Source: an uncultured Bacillota bacterium | GTDB taxonomy: Bacteria > Bacillota_I > Bacilli_A > RF39 > UBA660 | Assembly (NCBI GenBank): GCA_900317975.1 | Contig: ONIZ01000013.1 | Location: 1 to 58,331, forward strand | Direction: 5' to 3' | DNA: 58,331 bases | Part shown: piece by piece, positions 21,905 to 30,070 of the stretch | Layout of the letters: the number at the start of each line of letters is the position of its first letter | Numbering within the stretch: the stretch's first letter is position 1 | Notes under the pieces: generated by a model | What the model was told of the DNA's origin: nothing | What the model saw: only the letters and a program-made list of their open reading frames with translations | Database searches by the model: none | Program-made: the position numbers and the translations under genes

Positions 21905-24397
21905 CTATTTTCCATGACATTGTTTGTACTTCTTACCTGAGCCACATGGACAAAGATCATTTCTACCTACTTTTTTAACTCTTTTTGGTTGTGATTTAGA
22001 GCTTCCTTTATCAGGGTCATTTGTTTGAATATTCTTAGTTGTTTCTTTTCTTTCTATATTTTGTCTAATTTCTGCTTTTATTAATGTAATAGATACATCT
22101 TTATCTATTCTTTGTAACATTTGATCAAATAGGTCATAGCCTTCCATAGTATATGCTCTTAATGGATCTTCTTGTGCATATCCTCTTAAGTGAATACCTT
22201 CTCTTAAATGTGACATTGTATTAATATGTTCCATCCAATAATGATCTACTATTTGTAGAGTTATTACTTTTTCAAATTCTTGAGTTATTTCTTCTGGTAA
22301 TTTCTCTAATTTAGCATCATATTCTTCTGTTACTCTCTTAACTATTAAATCTATTACTTCATCTGCTGGTAAATCTTTTATTTCTTTTACTTTGAAATCT
22401 TTCTTTAATAAGTTTTCATTAGCAAATTCAGCTATATCTTCATAATCTTTTTCATTTAATACTTGTTCTGTTACTAAATGTGATTTTACTAAATCTTCGA
22501 TATGGTGTCTAAATGTTTCTAGTACCATCTCATGAATTGATTCTTGTTCTAGTATTCTATTTCTCTTCTTATAGATGATATCTCTTTGATCATTCATTAC
22601 ATTGTCATATTCTAGTAATTGTTTACGTACGTCAAAGTTATTTCCTTCAACTCTTTTTTGTGCTGATTCAATAGAACGAGAGAATGTTTTTGATGTTATT
22701 GCTTGGTCTTCCATACCCATGTTCTTCATCATTTCTCCGATTCTATCTGAACCGAATCTTACCATTAAGTCATCCTTCATTGATACGAAGAATTGAGTGT
22801 ATCCTGGATCTCCTTGACGTCCTGAACGTCCACGTAACTGATTATCTATACGACGTGATTCATGACGTTCGGTTCCAATAACACAAAGTCCACCTAATGC
22901 TCTTATTTCATCTGATAATTTAATATCTGTACCACGACCAGCCATATTTGTTGCGATTGTAACTGATTTATGTAGACCGATATTTGCAATTATTTCAGCT
23001 TCACGTTCATGATTTTTAGCATTTAATGTTTCATGAGGTATTCCTGCTTTATCTAACATTCCTGATATTAATTCAGATGTTTCTATTGCTATAGTACCTA
23101 TTAATACAGGTTGCCCTTTACCGTATAATTCTTTTACTTTTTCAATAATTGCTTTATATTTTGCTTCTTTAGTTGCATAAACTATATCTGGAGCATCTAT
23201 TCTTATTACAGGTTTATTAGTAGGAATTTCTATAACATACATATTATATATATTTCTAAATTCTTCTTCTTCTGTTTTAGCTGTACCTGTCATACCTGAT
23301 AATTTATTATACATTCTGAATAAATTTTGGAATGTAATTGTTGCGAGAGTTTTTGTTTCTTCGTTGATAGTTACTCCTTCTTTAGCTTCTATTGCTTGAT
23401 GAAGTCCATCAGAGTATGCTCTACCTTTCATTAAACGTCCAGTAAATTGATCAACTATAACTATTTGTCCATCTTGAACTACATAATCCACATCATTCTT
23501 CATAGCATAGTTTGCACGTAGTGCTTGGTTGATAAAATGTAGTAGTGTAGCATTTTCTATATCGTATAAATTGTCGATGTGGAACATTTTTTCTGCTTTT
23601 TCTGATCCTTTTTCATTTAAATTAACGCTCTTTGTTTTTTCATCATAAATGAAATCTACATCTTCTTTAATACTTTTAGCAAATCTATCTGCATCTTTGT
23701 ATAGATTGGCATTTTTCATTTCTCCACCTGAAATGATTAATGGTGTTCTAGCTTCATCTATTAATACTGAGTCAACCTCGTCTACAATAGCAAAGTTTAG
23801 AGGACGTTGTACTCTATCTTCTTTTCTAATTACCATATTATCTCTTAAGTAGTCAAATCCAACTTCATTATTTGTAGAATATAAGATATCACAGTTATAT
23901 GCATCTTGTTTTTCTTGTGGAGACATATCTCTTTTATTAACTCCTACTGTTAATCCTAAAAATCTATGTATTCCACCCATCCATTCAGCATCACGTCCAG
24001 CTAGGTATTCGTTTACTGTAATTATATGAACACCTTTACCTTCTAATGCATTTAAATATGCTGGTAATACAGCTGTTAATGTTTTTCCTTCACCTGTTTT
24101 CATTTCAGCAATGTTACCATAATGGATTGCTAAGGCACCTAACAATTGTACAGGGAATGGCTTTTCTCCTATTACTCTGTATGCAGCTTCTCTTGCAGTA
24201 GCAAAAGCTTCTACTAATATATCTTCTAGAGTTTCCCCTTTATCTAATCTCTCTTTGAATTTGCTTGTTTTATCTTGTAATTCAGTATCTGTCATTTTTG
24301 AATATTCATCTTCTAATGCGATGATTTGATCAGCAATTTTTTGGAATCTTTTTAATTCTTTATATTCATGATCAAGTAGTCTTCTTAATATTCCCAA
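21905..24397 (-). CDS. secA: Preprotein translocase ATPase SecA
   Basis: Motor of Sec-dependent export at the membrane. The 830-residue protein has the Walker A motif (MKTGEGKTLTAVLPAY), DEAD-like VDEVDSVLIDEARTPLIISG, the helicase motif AGRGTDIKL and the C-terminal SEC-C zinc motif (DLCPCGSGKKYKQCHGK). The start is a TTG at 24397; the next residues GILRRLLDHEYKELKR align with usual SecA starts. Its 3' end is the apparent target for integrative elements. Confidence 0.95.
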   Translation of the reverse strand: MGILRRLLDHEYKELKRFQKIADQIIALEDEYSKMTDTELQDKTSKFKERLDKGETLEDILVEAFATAREAAYRVIGEKPFPVQLLGALAIHYGNIAEMKTGEGKTLTAVLPAYLNALEGKGVHIITVNEYLAGRDAEWMGGIHRFLGLTVGVNKRDMSPQEKQDAYNCDILYSTNNEVGFDYLRDNMVIRKEDRVQRPLNFAIVDEVDSVLIDEARTPLIISGGEMKNANLYKDADRFAKSIKEDVDFIYDEKTKSVNLNEKGSEKAEKMFHIDNLYDIENATLLHFINQALRANYAMKNDVDYVVQDGQIVIVDQFTGRLMKGRAYSDGLHQAIEAKEGVTINEETKTLATITFQNLFRMYNKLSGMTGTAKTEEEEFRNIYNMYVIEIPTNKPVIRIDAPDIVYATKEAKYKAIIEKVKELYGKGQPVLIGTIAIETSELISGMLDKAGIPHETLNAKNHEREAEIIANIGLHKSVTIATNMAGRGTDIKLSDEIRALGGLCVIGTERHESRRIDNQLRGRSGRQGDPGYTQFFVSMKDDLMVRFGSDRIGEMMKNMGMEDQAITSKTFSRSIESAQKRVEGNNFDVRKQLLEYDNVMNDQRDIIYKKRNRILEQESIHEMVLETFRHHIEDLVKSHLVTEQVLNEKDYEDIAEFANENLLKKDFKVKEIKDLPADEVIDLIVKRVTEEYDAKLEKLPEEITQEFEKVITLQIVDHYWMEHINTMSHLREGIHLRGYAQEDPLRAYTMEGYDLFDQMLQRIDKDVSITLIKAEIRQNIERKETTKNIQTNDPDKGSSKSQPKRVKKVGRNDLCPCGSGKKYKQCHGK

Positions 24398-24498
24398 TTA
24401 AATTACACCAACCTTTCTTTTTCGAGCTATTCGATTAGTATTATATCAAATTTTTATAAATATTTAAAGATTATTATATATATCATATATTCCAAATA

Positions 24499-24525
24499 AA
24501 AAAGGTCTAAATATTAGACCTTTTT
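24499..24525 (-). terminator. Terminator after hpf
   Basis: AAAAAGGTCTA/TAGACCTTTTT stem with AATAT loop. It lies 10 nt past the hpf stop and separates it from secA. Confidence 0.85.
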
Positions 24526-24534
24526 GAATTACTT

Positions 24535-25056
24535 TTATTCTTCTGTTATTAGACCATAATCTTTGTCTTTTCTTCTATATACTACTGCTGCCTTTCCAGT
24601 TTCACTATCATGGTACATAAAGAAATCATGTCCTAATAATTCCATTTGAAGTATAGCTTCATCTTCATCCATTGGCTTAACTTCAATTGTTTTTCTCTTT
24701 GTAATTTTCTTTTCCCCTCTAACAGGTTCAATAGCATCTATTGTGAAATCTATTGCGTTAGTTTTCTTAGTTGCTAACCTAGTCTTATTCTTTCTAATTT
24801 GTCTTTCTAATTTGTCTATTGTTTTATCAACAGCTGCATAGAAATCTGCATTTCCTTCTTCAGAACGTAAAATATACGATTTTAATGGAATTGTAACCTC
24901 AACTCTTTGATTCTTTTTATCACTTTTTACTATTACTTTAGCTCGAACTTCATCGGTATTCTTTAGGTATTTATCTAATTTTCCTAACTTTTCTTCGATA
25001 TAACTCTTCATAGCATCAGTGATTTTAATCTTATCACCTCTAATGATGAACTCCAT
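24535..25056 (-). CDS. hpf: Ribosome hibernation promoting factor, long form
   Basis: A 173-residue protein: N-terminal S30AE/HPF domain (MEFIIRGDKIKITDAMKSYI, then KNQRVEVTIPLKSYILRSEE) and the C-terminal dimerisation domain (AILQMELLGHDFFMYHDSET, AVVYRRKDKDYGLI) of long HPF, which pairs 70S ribosomes into 100S dimers. It sits directly upstream of secA as in many Firmicutes. A TGTTATACT extended -10 lies just before the gene. Confidence 0.95.
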   Translation of the reverse strand: MEFIIRGDKIKITDAMKSYIEEKLGKLDKYLKNTDEVRAKVIVKSDKKNQRVEVTIPLKSYILRSEEGNADFYAAVDKTIDKLERQIRKNKTRLATKKTNAIDFTIDAIEPVRGEKKITKRKTIEVKPMDEDEAILQMELLGHDFFMYHDSETGKAAVVYRRKDKDYGLITEE

Positions 25057-25106
25057 AATATCGCCTCCTTGTAACTTTAGTATAACATAGTTAATCCAGA
25101 AAAAAA

Positions 25107-25127
25107 AGAAGTTATCGTCTAACTCCT
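25107..25127 (-). terminator. Terminator overlapping the tagO stop codon
   Basis: A stem AGGAGTTA/TAACTTCT (one G-U pair) on the minus strand with loop GACGA, followed by T8. The stop codon is within the stem, leaving very little 3' UTR. Confidence 0.75.
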
Positions 25128-26197
25128 TTGAATTTATTAGAAATTCTCTCTAATAGTTTTGGATTTTTTTCTGAAATAATTGATGTATGAAATACAAACC
25201 AAACTGCTAGTATAAATAAAACTATATATATAATTTGTCCTATTTCTTTATCTTTTGTTAAATAGAAGATTGAAGCCATAGAGAACATTATATTTATTGC
25301 ATATATTATTAATACTGTTACTACTGGTGAGAAGTTCATTCCTAATAGTTGATGATGGAAATGTTCTTTGTCAGCTTTAAATGGAGCTTGTTTTCTAAGT
25401 AATCTTCTTATTATTGCGAATAATGTATCTAAAATTGGAATTGCTAGAACTGAGACAGGTACAAAGAATGAAATCAAGGCCGGTCCTTTAAATTCTAATA
25501 GTGTTATTATTCCTATAATAAATCCCATGAATGTAGCACAATCTCCTGCAAATATTTTTGCTGGATGGAAGTTGTGTAATAAGAATCCTAGAGTTGATCC
25601 TAACATTATTAAAGATAGTACTAGTACTAGTGAGTTATATCTTCCTTGATAAAATGCTATAAATGCAATTGTTGCATAGAATATTGAACATATTCCTCCA
25701 CTTAATCCATCTAATCCATCTATTAAGTTAATTATATTAGTACATGCTACTAAGAAGAATAGTGTTATTGGATATGCCCATATACCAAAATCAAAAGTTA
25801 AACCAAAGATTGATATATTATTTAATAATATTTTTCCATAGAATACTATTACGCATGCTGCAATGATATGTCCTATTAATTTTTGATATGCTCTTATTGG
25901 TTTTATGTCATCTGTTATTCCTGTGAGAATTACTATAAAACTACCAATAAGAATTGAATTCATTCTTAAACTTTGTTCTCCAAAGAGCATATATCCTACT
26001 AGAAATGCTAAGAATATTCCTACTCCTCCAAGTTTAGGCATTACTTTCTTATGAATATGCCTATGTCCTTCTTTGTTAGTTGGGACATCTAGCGCTCCTA
26101 CATGAACGGCTATTTTTTTCATAAAAATCATTATTATTGCGGATACTATGAATGTTGTTAATACAATCATACCCCCATTTGCTATTTGTTCTTTCAT
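25112..26197 (-). CDS. tagO: Undecaprenyl-phosphate sugar-1-phosphate transferase (TagO/WecA family)
   Basis: A 361-residue polytopic membrane protein of the MraY/WecA superfamily that attaches a sugar phosphate to undecaprenyl phosphate. It shows the KLGGVGIFLAF segment, the aspartate-rich TGITDDIKPI and NIINLIDGLDGLSGG motifs, and FAGDCATFMGF. In Firmicutes TagO starts wall teichoic acid or other surface glycopolymers; which polymer cannot be told. It is followed by a DUF1146 gene and rpiB upstream. Confidence 0.88.
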   Translation of the reverse strand: MKEQIANGGMIVLTTFIVSAIIMIFMKKIAVHVGALDVPTNKEGHRHIHKKVMPKLGGVGIFLAFLVGYMLFGEQSLRMNSILIGSFIVILTGITDDIKPIRAYQKLIGHIIAACVIVFYGKILLNNISIFGLTFDFGIWAYPITLFFLVACTNIINLIDGLDGLSGGICSIFYATIAFIAFYQGRYNSLVLVLSLIMLGSTLGFLLHNFHPAKIFAGDCATFMGFIIGIITLLEFKGPALISFFVPVSVLAIPILDTLFAIIRRLLRKQAPFKADKEHFHHQLLGMNFSPVVTVLIIYAINIMFSMASIFYLTKDKEIGQIIYIVLFILAVWFVFHTSIISEKNPKLLERISNKFKGVRR

Positions 26198-26206
26198 ATT
26201 ATTCTC

Positions 26207-26404
26207 CTAAATCATTCTAAATGTAGTGAATACATCCATTATAAAATTTGTAACTAAATATATGATTGATATTGTTAATAAAAAATAAAACATTGTAGAT
26301 TGAAAAGGTCTATTCTTTTTAAATATTTGATTAATATTGACTGAGTCTATTGACCAGATTGTTAATATTGATACTATAATGTATACAAAAAACTTACCTT
26401 TCAT
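26207..26404 (-). CDS. DUF1146 (YwzB-like) small membrane protein
   Basis: A 65-residue protein with two membrane segments separated by NINQIFKKNRPFQSTMFYFL, the pattern of DUF1146. The function is unknown in the family, which often lies near ATP synthase or wall genes. I use the ATG at 26404, which has GGAAGG 6 nt upstream; a longer frame begins inside rpiB at 26419. Confidence 0.75.
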   Translation of the reverse strand: MKGKFFVYIIVSILTIWSIDSVNINQIFKKNRPFQSTMFYFLLTISIIYLVTNFIMDVFTTFRMI

Positions 26405-26843
26405 ATTTACCTTCCTCATACATAGTTATTTTATTTATTCTACGACTATGTTTTTCTAAGTTAGAGAAAGGTGTATTAATAAATGTTTTTACTATTTCGA
26501 TAGCTTCTTCTATAGTGGTTTTTTCTCCAAAAGCTACTATATTACTATCATTATCATTTCTTGTATATTTTGCTTCTTCAGAATTAGATACTTTTGCACA
26601 TCTTATTCCTTTTACTTTATTACACGCTATAGATATTCCTATTCCAGAACCACAGATGGCTACTCCAAAATCAACATCATTATTTACTACTGATTCACCT
26701 AATTTAAAAGCATAATCAGGATAATCTGTTGATTCCTCACTATTTGTTCCATAATCAATTATTTCATATGAATCTTTAAAATAATCAATTAATTCTTCTT
26801 TCAATTTTAATCCTCTATGATCACTAGCAAATCCTATTTTCAT
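26394..26843 (-). CDS. rpiB: Ribose-5-phosphate isomerase B
   Basis: Interconverts ribose 5-phosphate and ribulose 5-phosphate in the pentose phosphate pathway. The 149-residue protein begins MKIGFASDHRGLKLKEEL and contains AICGSGIGISIACNKVKGIRCA, TRNDNDSNIVAFG, all typical of the RpiB/LacA fold with the catalytic Cys in ICGSG. It overlaps the gene at 26824 by 20 nt. A LacA/B-type isomerase is a less likely alternative. Confidence 0.92.
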   Translation of the reverse strand: MKIGFASDHRGLKLKEELIDYFKDSYEIIDYGTNSEESTDYPDYAFKLGESVVNNDVDFGVAICGSGIGISIACNKVKGIRCAKVSNSEEAKYTRNDNDSNIVAFGEKTTIEEAIEIVKTFINTPFSNLEKHSRRINKITMYEEGKYER

Positions 26844-27285
26844 TTATTTTCACCTTTTTCTTTCCTAGTTTTATAAAATTCATTTCTCCATATTCTTGAG
26901 AAAATAATAATAGTTCCTCTCTTGTTGAATCGTTTATAACACTACTATTGTAGTCATCTATTTCTCTAATATTTGAAGGTAATTCACTAACATAATAATC
27001 TGATTCTAGTATTATATCTCTACTTAATACGTATTTTTCATTAGTATTTATATTTTCTAGAAAAATTGAATATCTATAATATCTAGTTCCTATGTTTATC
27101 TGAGCCCCAGACATATGGCAAGTATATGTTTTCTTTGCTTTAGACTCTCTAACTCTAGGATAACATAGCATAATTCTTCCATGTGAATAATTATCTATTA
27201 AACTTTGTTCATATAATTCATATGATTCTTGTTCTGATAATCCTTCTATATATCCATTTTTTAATATCTCTCTAATTTCATTCAT
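26824..27285 (-). CDS. Conserved hypothetical protein
   Basis: A 153-residue soluble protein, not recognised. It has an acidic N-terminal helix (YIEGLSEQESYELYEQSLID), a basic middle (PRVRESKAKKTYTCHMSGAQ) that includes one Cys-His pair, and a C-terminal beta-rich part. It begins at an ATG at 27285 and overlaps rpiB, so the two are translated together. Confidence 0.65.
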   Translation of the reverse strand: MNEIREILKNGYIEGLSEQESYELYEQSLIDNYSHGRIMLCYPRVRESKAKKTYTCHMSGAQINIGTRYYRYSIFLENINTNEKYVLSRDIILESDYYVSELPSNIREIDDYNSSVINDSTREELLLFSQEYGEMNFIKLGKKKVKINENRIC

Positions 27286-27339
27286 CCTGTACTCCCTACT
27301 GAAATTATAACATTAGATAAAAAAAAAGAAAACTGATTA

Positions 27340-27555
27340 TTATTCAGCTTCTTTAGTATCAAAACCATATTTCTTGTTGAATTTATCTACACGACCAGCA
27401 TGAGATGCTCTAGTTTGTTGTCCAGTATAGAATGGATGACAAGCTGAACAAATTTCAACATTAATTTCTTCTTTAATTGATTTTGTTTTGAAAGTATTTC
27501 CACATGCACAAGTAACTGTACATTCTTTCATTTCAGGATGAATTCCTTTTTTCAT
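27340..27555 (-). CDS. rpmE: Ribosomal protein bL31 (zinc form)
   Basis: A 71-residue large-subunit protein beginning [20 protein letters not shown], with zinc ligands in CACG and [12 protein letters not shown]. The ATG at 27555 has a GGAGG site; the frame is open further upstream but without a site. The zinc-binding form is usually the one used under zinc sufficiency. An imperfect hairpin at 27331-27349 with a T-rich tract overlaps its end and may terminate it. Confidence 0.95.
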   Translation of the reverse strand: MKKGIHPEMKECTVTCACGNTFKTKSIKEEINVEICSACHPFYTGQQTRASHAGRVDKFNKKYGFDTKEAE

Positions 27556-27612
27556 TAATACTTCCTCCCTTCGCCATGACAAAAATAAGTCATAGATATG
27601 AATTGCTTTTAT

Positions 27613-27641
27613 ATTGTAGCAAATTCTTCCATTTTTTGCAA
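27613..27641 (-). promoter_or_regulatory. rpmE promoter
   Basis: TTGCAA (27641-27636), 17-bp spacer, TACAAT (27618-27613) on the minus strand, about 50 nt before the rpmE ribosome site. Confidence 0.7.
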
Positions 27642-27699
27642 GGTTTTTAATCATTTTATTTTTCTTAAATATATATTATAATTAAATGGAGGTGTTAAG

Positions 27700-28983
27700 A
27701 TGGAACTTGTTATTGATATACCTAAAAAAGAATATGAATCTTTTGTAGAAAAAAGTCCTTATGGACATTTTATGCAAAGTTATTATTTTGGGCAGATTAG
27801 AAAATGGAAAAACTTTATTCCTCACTATGTAGGATTACGTGATAATAAGAAGTTAGTTTGTGTTGCTTTACTTCTTGAAAAGAAGCTATTAGCTGGTTAT
27901 TCATATTATTATTGTCCTAGAGGTTATGTAATAGATTTTAATAATCATGATTTAGTTAAAGAGTTTACTTCTAAGTTAAAAGACTTTGCTAGAAAGAATA
28001 AATCTATATTTATTAAAATAGATCCTGCTATCAAATTACATGATTTAGATCCTGAAGGTAATGTTATTGGTAATGATAATAGTAGTATTGTTAACTATTT
28101 AAAGAGTATCGGATATAAGCACCTTGGATATAATTTAGGGTTTGAGAGAGAACAGCCTAGATTTACTTTTAGAATAGATTTAGATAAGCCTTTTGATGAA
28201 GTATATTCGAATATGCATCCTACTACTAGAAAGATATTAAACAAGGGTAATCAATTTGATTTAGATGTTTATAAAGGAACAATCAATGATATAGAAGATT
28301 TTTATGTTACTATGAGTGATACATCTAAAAGAGAAGGTATCTTACAAGCCCCTATCGAATATTATAGAACCTTTTATAAAGTATTTAACGATGTTGGAAT
28401 GAGTGATTTGTACATAGTTAAAGCTAATATTAAGAAAGTAGAAGATTCTTTTAATAATAAAATTAAAGAAGTTAAGAATACTATTGAAACTCTTAATGAT
28501 AAAGTTGTTAGAAATAAAGATAGAGAAAAAAATCAAAATAAGATTAATGATTTAGAAAAACAATTAGATAAATTAAATAATATATTGAATAATTTAAATA
28601 ATATTAAAGAAAAAGAACTTGTTCTTTCTTCTATTATTACTGTTAAATATGGAGATAAAGTTTGGACAGTACATGGTGGAAATAATTCAAAACTAATGGA
28701 ATTAAATGGTAATTATTTGTGTTATTACTCAATTATGAGAGATGCTCATGAAGAAGGATATAAATGTATGGATTGTTTTGGTACCTGTGGTTATGCTAAT
28801 CCAGATAAAAGTAATCCTATATATGGAATCCACTCTTTTAAAAAGAGACTTGGTGGTGAATATACTGAATTTATTGGAGAATTTGATTTAATAACTAATA
28901 AATTTATGTATTTTGTTTTTAAAACATTAATTCCTATATATAGAAAAATTAAAAGAAAGAAAAAGAAAAAGGGTGAAGATTAA
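27700..28983 (+). CDS. FemA/FemX-family peptidoglycan interpeptide aminoacyltransferase
   Basis: Probably adds an amino acid from charged tRNA to the lipid II stem peptide. The 427-residue protein has HFMQSYYFGQIRKWKNFIPH, the FemAB core (YYYCPRGYVIDF, RFTFRIDLDKPFDEVYSNMH), a coiled-coil insert at about 245-305 (Lys/Asn/Glu-rich, KEVKNTIETLNDKV) as in FemA, and GTCGYANPDKSNPIYGIHSF. It is one of the few plus-strand genes, and is convergent with murA; the ATG at 27700 has an AGGAGGTG-like site. The amino acid added is unknown. Confidence 0.88.
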   Translation: MELVIDIPKKEYESFVEKSPYGHFMQSYYFGQIRKWKNFIPHYVGLRDNKKLVCVALLLEKKLLAGYSYYYCPRGYVIDFNNHDLVKEFTSKLKDFARKNKSIFIKIDPAIKLHDLDPEGNVIGNDNSSIVNYLKSIGYKHLGYNLGFEREQPRFTFRIDLDKPFDEVYSNMHPTTRKILNKGNQFDLDVYKGTINDIEDFYVTMSDTSKREGILQAPIEYYRTFYKVFNDVGMSDLYIVKANIKKVEDSFNNKIKEVKNTIETLNDKVVRNKDREKNQNKINDLEKQLDKLNNILNNLNNIKEKELVLSSIITVKYGDKVWTVHGGNNSKLMELNGNYLCYYSIMRDAHEEGYKCMDCFGTCGYANPDKSNPIYGIHSFKKRLGGEYTEFIGEFDLITNKFMYFVFKTLIPIYRKIKRKKKKKGED

Positions 28984-29004
28984 TCTTCATCCTTTATTTC
29001 TTTT
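28962..29004. repeat. Left copy of the 43-bp duplication flanking the IS30 element
   Basis: Identical to 30028-30070. It contains the femX stop codon and a GATGAAGATTAATCTTCA-type palindrome that can act as terminator in both directions. Confidence 0.9.
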
Positions 29005-29031
29005 CTTTATTGTAATTTCAACCGCACCACT

Positions 29032-29943
29032 TTATATATATTTTAATTCTATATCATATGCACATTTATAGTCAAATATTTTCCTTGGCATACTATTTAT
29101 CTCAAACGAAATGTTATCTAAATAATATTGTGTTACATTTTTCATTGAGTTTCCCTTTGGTATAAATCTTCTTACCAATGCATTTGTTCTTTCGTTTGTT
29201 CCCCTTTGGAATGAACAATATGGATCACATTTATATAATTTTACTCCGAGTTTCTTTGCACTTAATCCTAAAGCTTGAAATTCTAATCCATTATCTACTG
29301 TAATTGATTTTACTATTATTTCGTTTCTTAAAATAAATTCATATATTATTTTATCTATATAATATTCGTTTTTATATTCTGCTTTTATTAACCACACTCT
29401 TCTTGAACATCTATCTACTATAGATATTATTGACGAATACTCATTTCTTTTTCCTAAAATAGAATCTATTTCTAAATGTCCTAATTCATCTCTTTTGTTG
29501 ATATACTTTGGTCTTAGACTTATTGGCAATACTGTTTTATGGTCTATATTCCACATTGTATGATTCATCATAGATGTTCTTTTTCCTCTTCTTTTTTTAT
29601 AACATAAGTCTCTTTTAGTTAGATTTACTTTTCCTTTGTTTATCCAATTATATACCTGTTTAACAGAAGGACATTTAACATTTAGATGTGTCTTTTTAAA
29701 TTTATAAATACATACTTCTATTGAACATGTTTTATAATCATAATGACTATACAAATAATCTAAAAAGATACTATATTTATTATTTATATCTATTTTTCTC
29801 TTTTTATAAAGTCCTGATTTATATCTAGAAATGGTTGAATGACTTATTCCAAGTGCTTCAGCTGTTTTTCTCATAGATAGTCCTTGATCAAGCAAAACAT
29901 CAATTTGTGCTTTCTTTTCTTTAGTTAATTGTTTATAATTCAT
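29032..29943 (-). CDS. IS30-family DDE transposase
   Basis: A 303-residue protein with an N-terminal helix-turn-helix (LTKEKKAQIDVLLDQGLSMR, ALGISHSTISRYK) and a catalytic core with Asp in HLEIDSILGKR, Asp in SITVDNGLEF and Glu in QRGTNERTN, the IS30 DDE signature. It is full length and appears intact. Its ribosome site AAGGAGG lies in a hairpin (GGAGCC/GGCTCC) that could limit translation from outside transcripts. Confidence 0.95.
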   Translation of the reverse strand: MNYKQLTKEKKAQIDVLLDQGLSMRKTAEALGISHSTISRYKSGLYKKRKIDINNKYSIFLDYLYSHYDYKTCSIEVCIYKFKKTHLNVKCPSVKQVYNWINKGKVNLTKRDLCYKKRRGKRTSMMNHTMWNIDHKTVLPISLRPKYINKRDELGHLEIDSILGKRNEYSSIISIVDRCSRRVWLIKAEYKNEYYIDKIIYEFILRNEIIVKSITVDNGLEFQALGLSAKKLGVKLYKCDPYCSFQRGTNERTNALVRRFIPKGNSMKNVTQYYLDNISFEINSMPRKIFDYKCAYDIELKYI

Positions 29944-29946
29944 GTA

Positions 29947-30009
29947 GGAGCCTCCTTGCCGGGATTTGGCTCCTTTATTGTATCAAAAAGCCGCACCGGA
30001 GTGGTGCGG
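29947..30009 (-). promoter_or_regulatory. Hairpins guarding transposase expression
   Basis: GGAGCC (29947-29952) and GGCTCC (29968-29973) pair across the transposase ribosome site. Further upstream, CCGCACC/GGTGCGG (29991-29997 with 30003-30009) forms a GC-rich stem followed on the minus strand by CTTTTTG, a likely terminator just inside the right inverted repeat. Together they would block read-through expression. Confidence 0.6.
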
Positions 30010-30027
30010 TTGAAATTTCAATTTAGG

Positions 30028-30070
30028 AAAGAAAAAGGGTGAAGATTAATCTTCATCCTTTATTTCTTTT
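30028..30070. repeat. Right copy of the 43-bp duplication flanking the IS30 element
   Basis: Identical to 28962-29004. It contains the last codons and stop of murA on the minus strand. Before insertion the two genes shared this segment, their stop codons overlapping in the GATTAATC palindrome. Confidence 0.9.

Larger units (their letters stand above)
29005..30027 (-). mobile_element. IS30-family insertion sequence
   Basis: About 1.02 kb with one transposase gene. The ends are inverted repeats: left ATTGTAATTTCAACCGCACC (from 29009), right the reverse complement with one mismatch (to about 30023); the match extends over 23 bp. The exact outer bases (29005-29008 and 30024-30027) are ambiguous. 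It is flanked by a perfect 43-bp direct repeat and lies between convergent femX and murA without breaking either. Confidence 0.9.
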
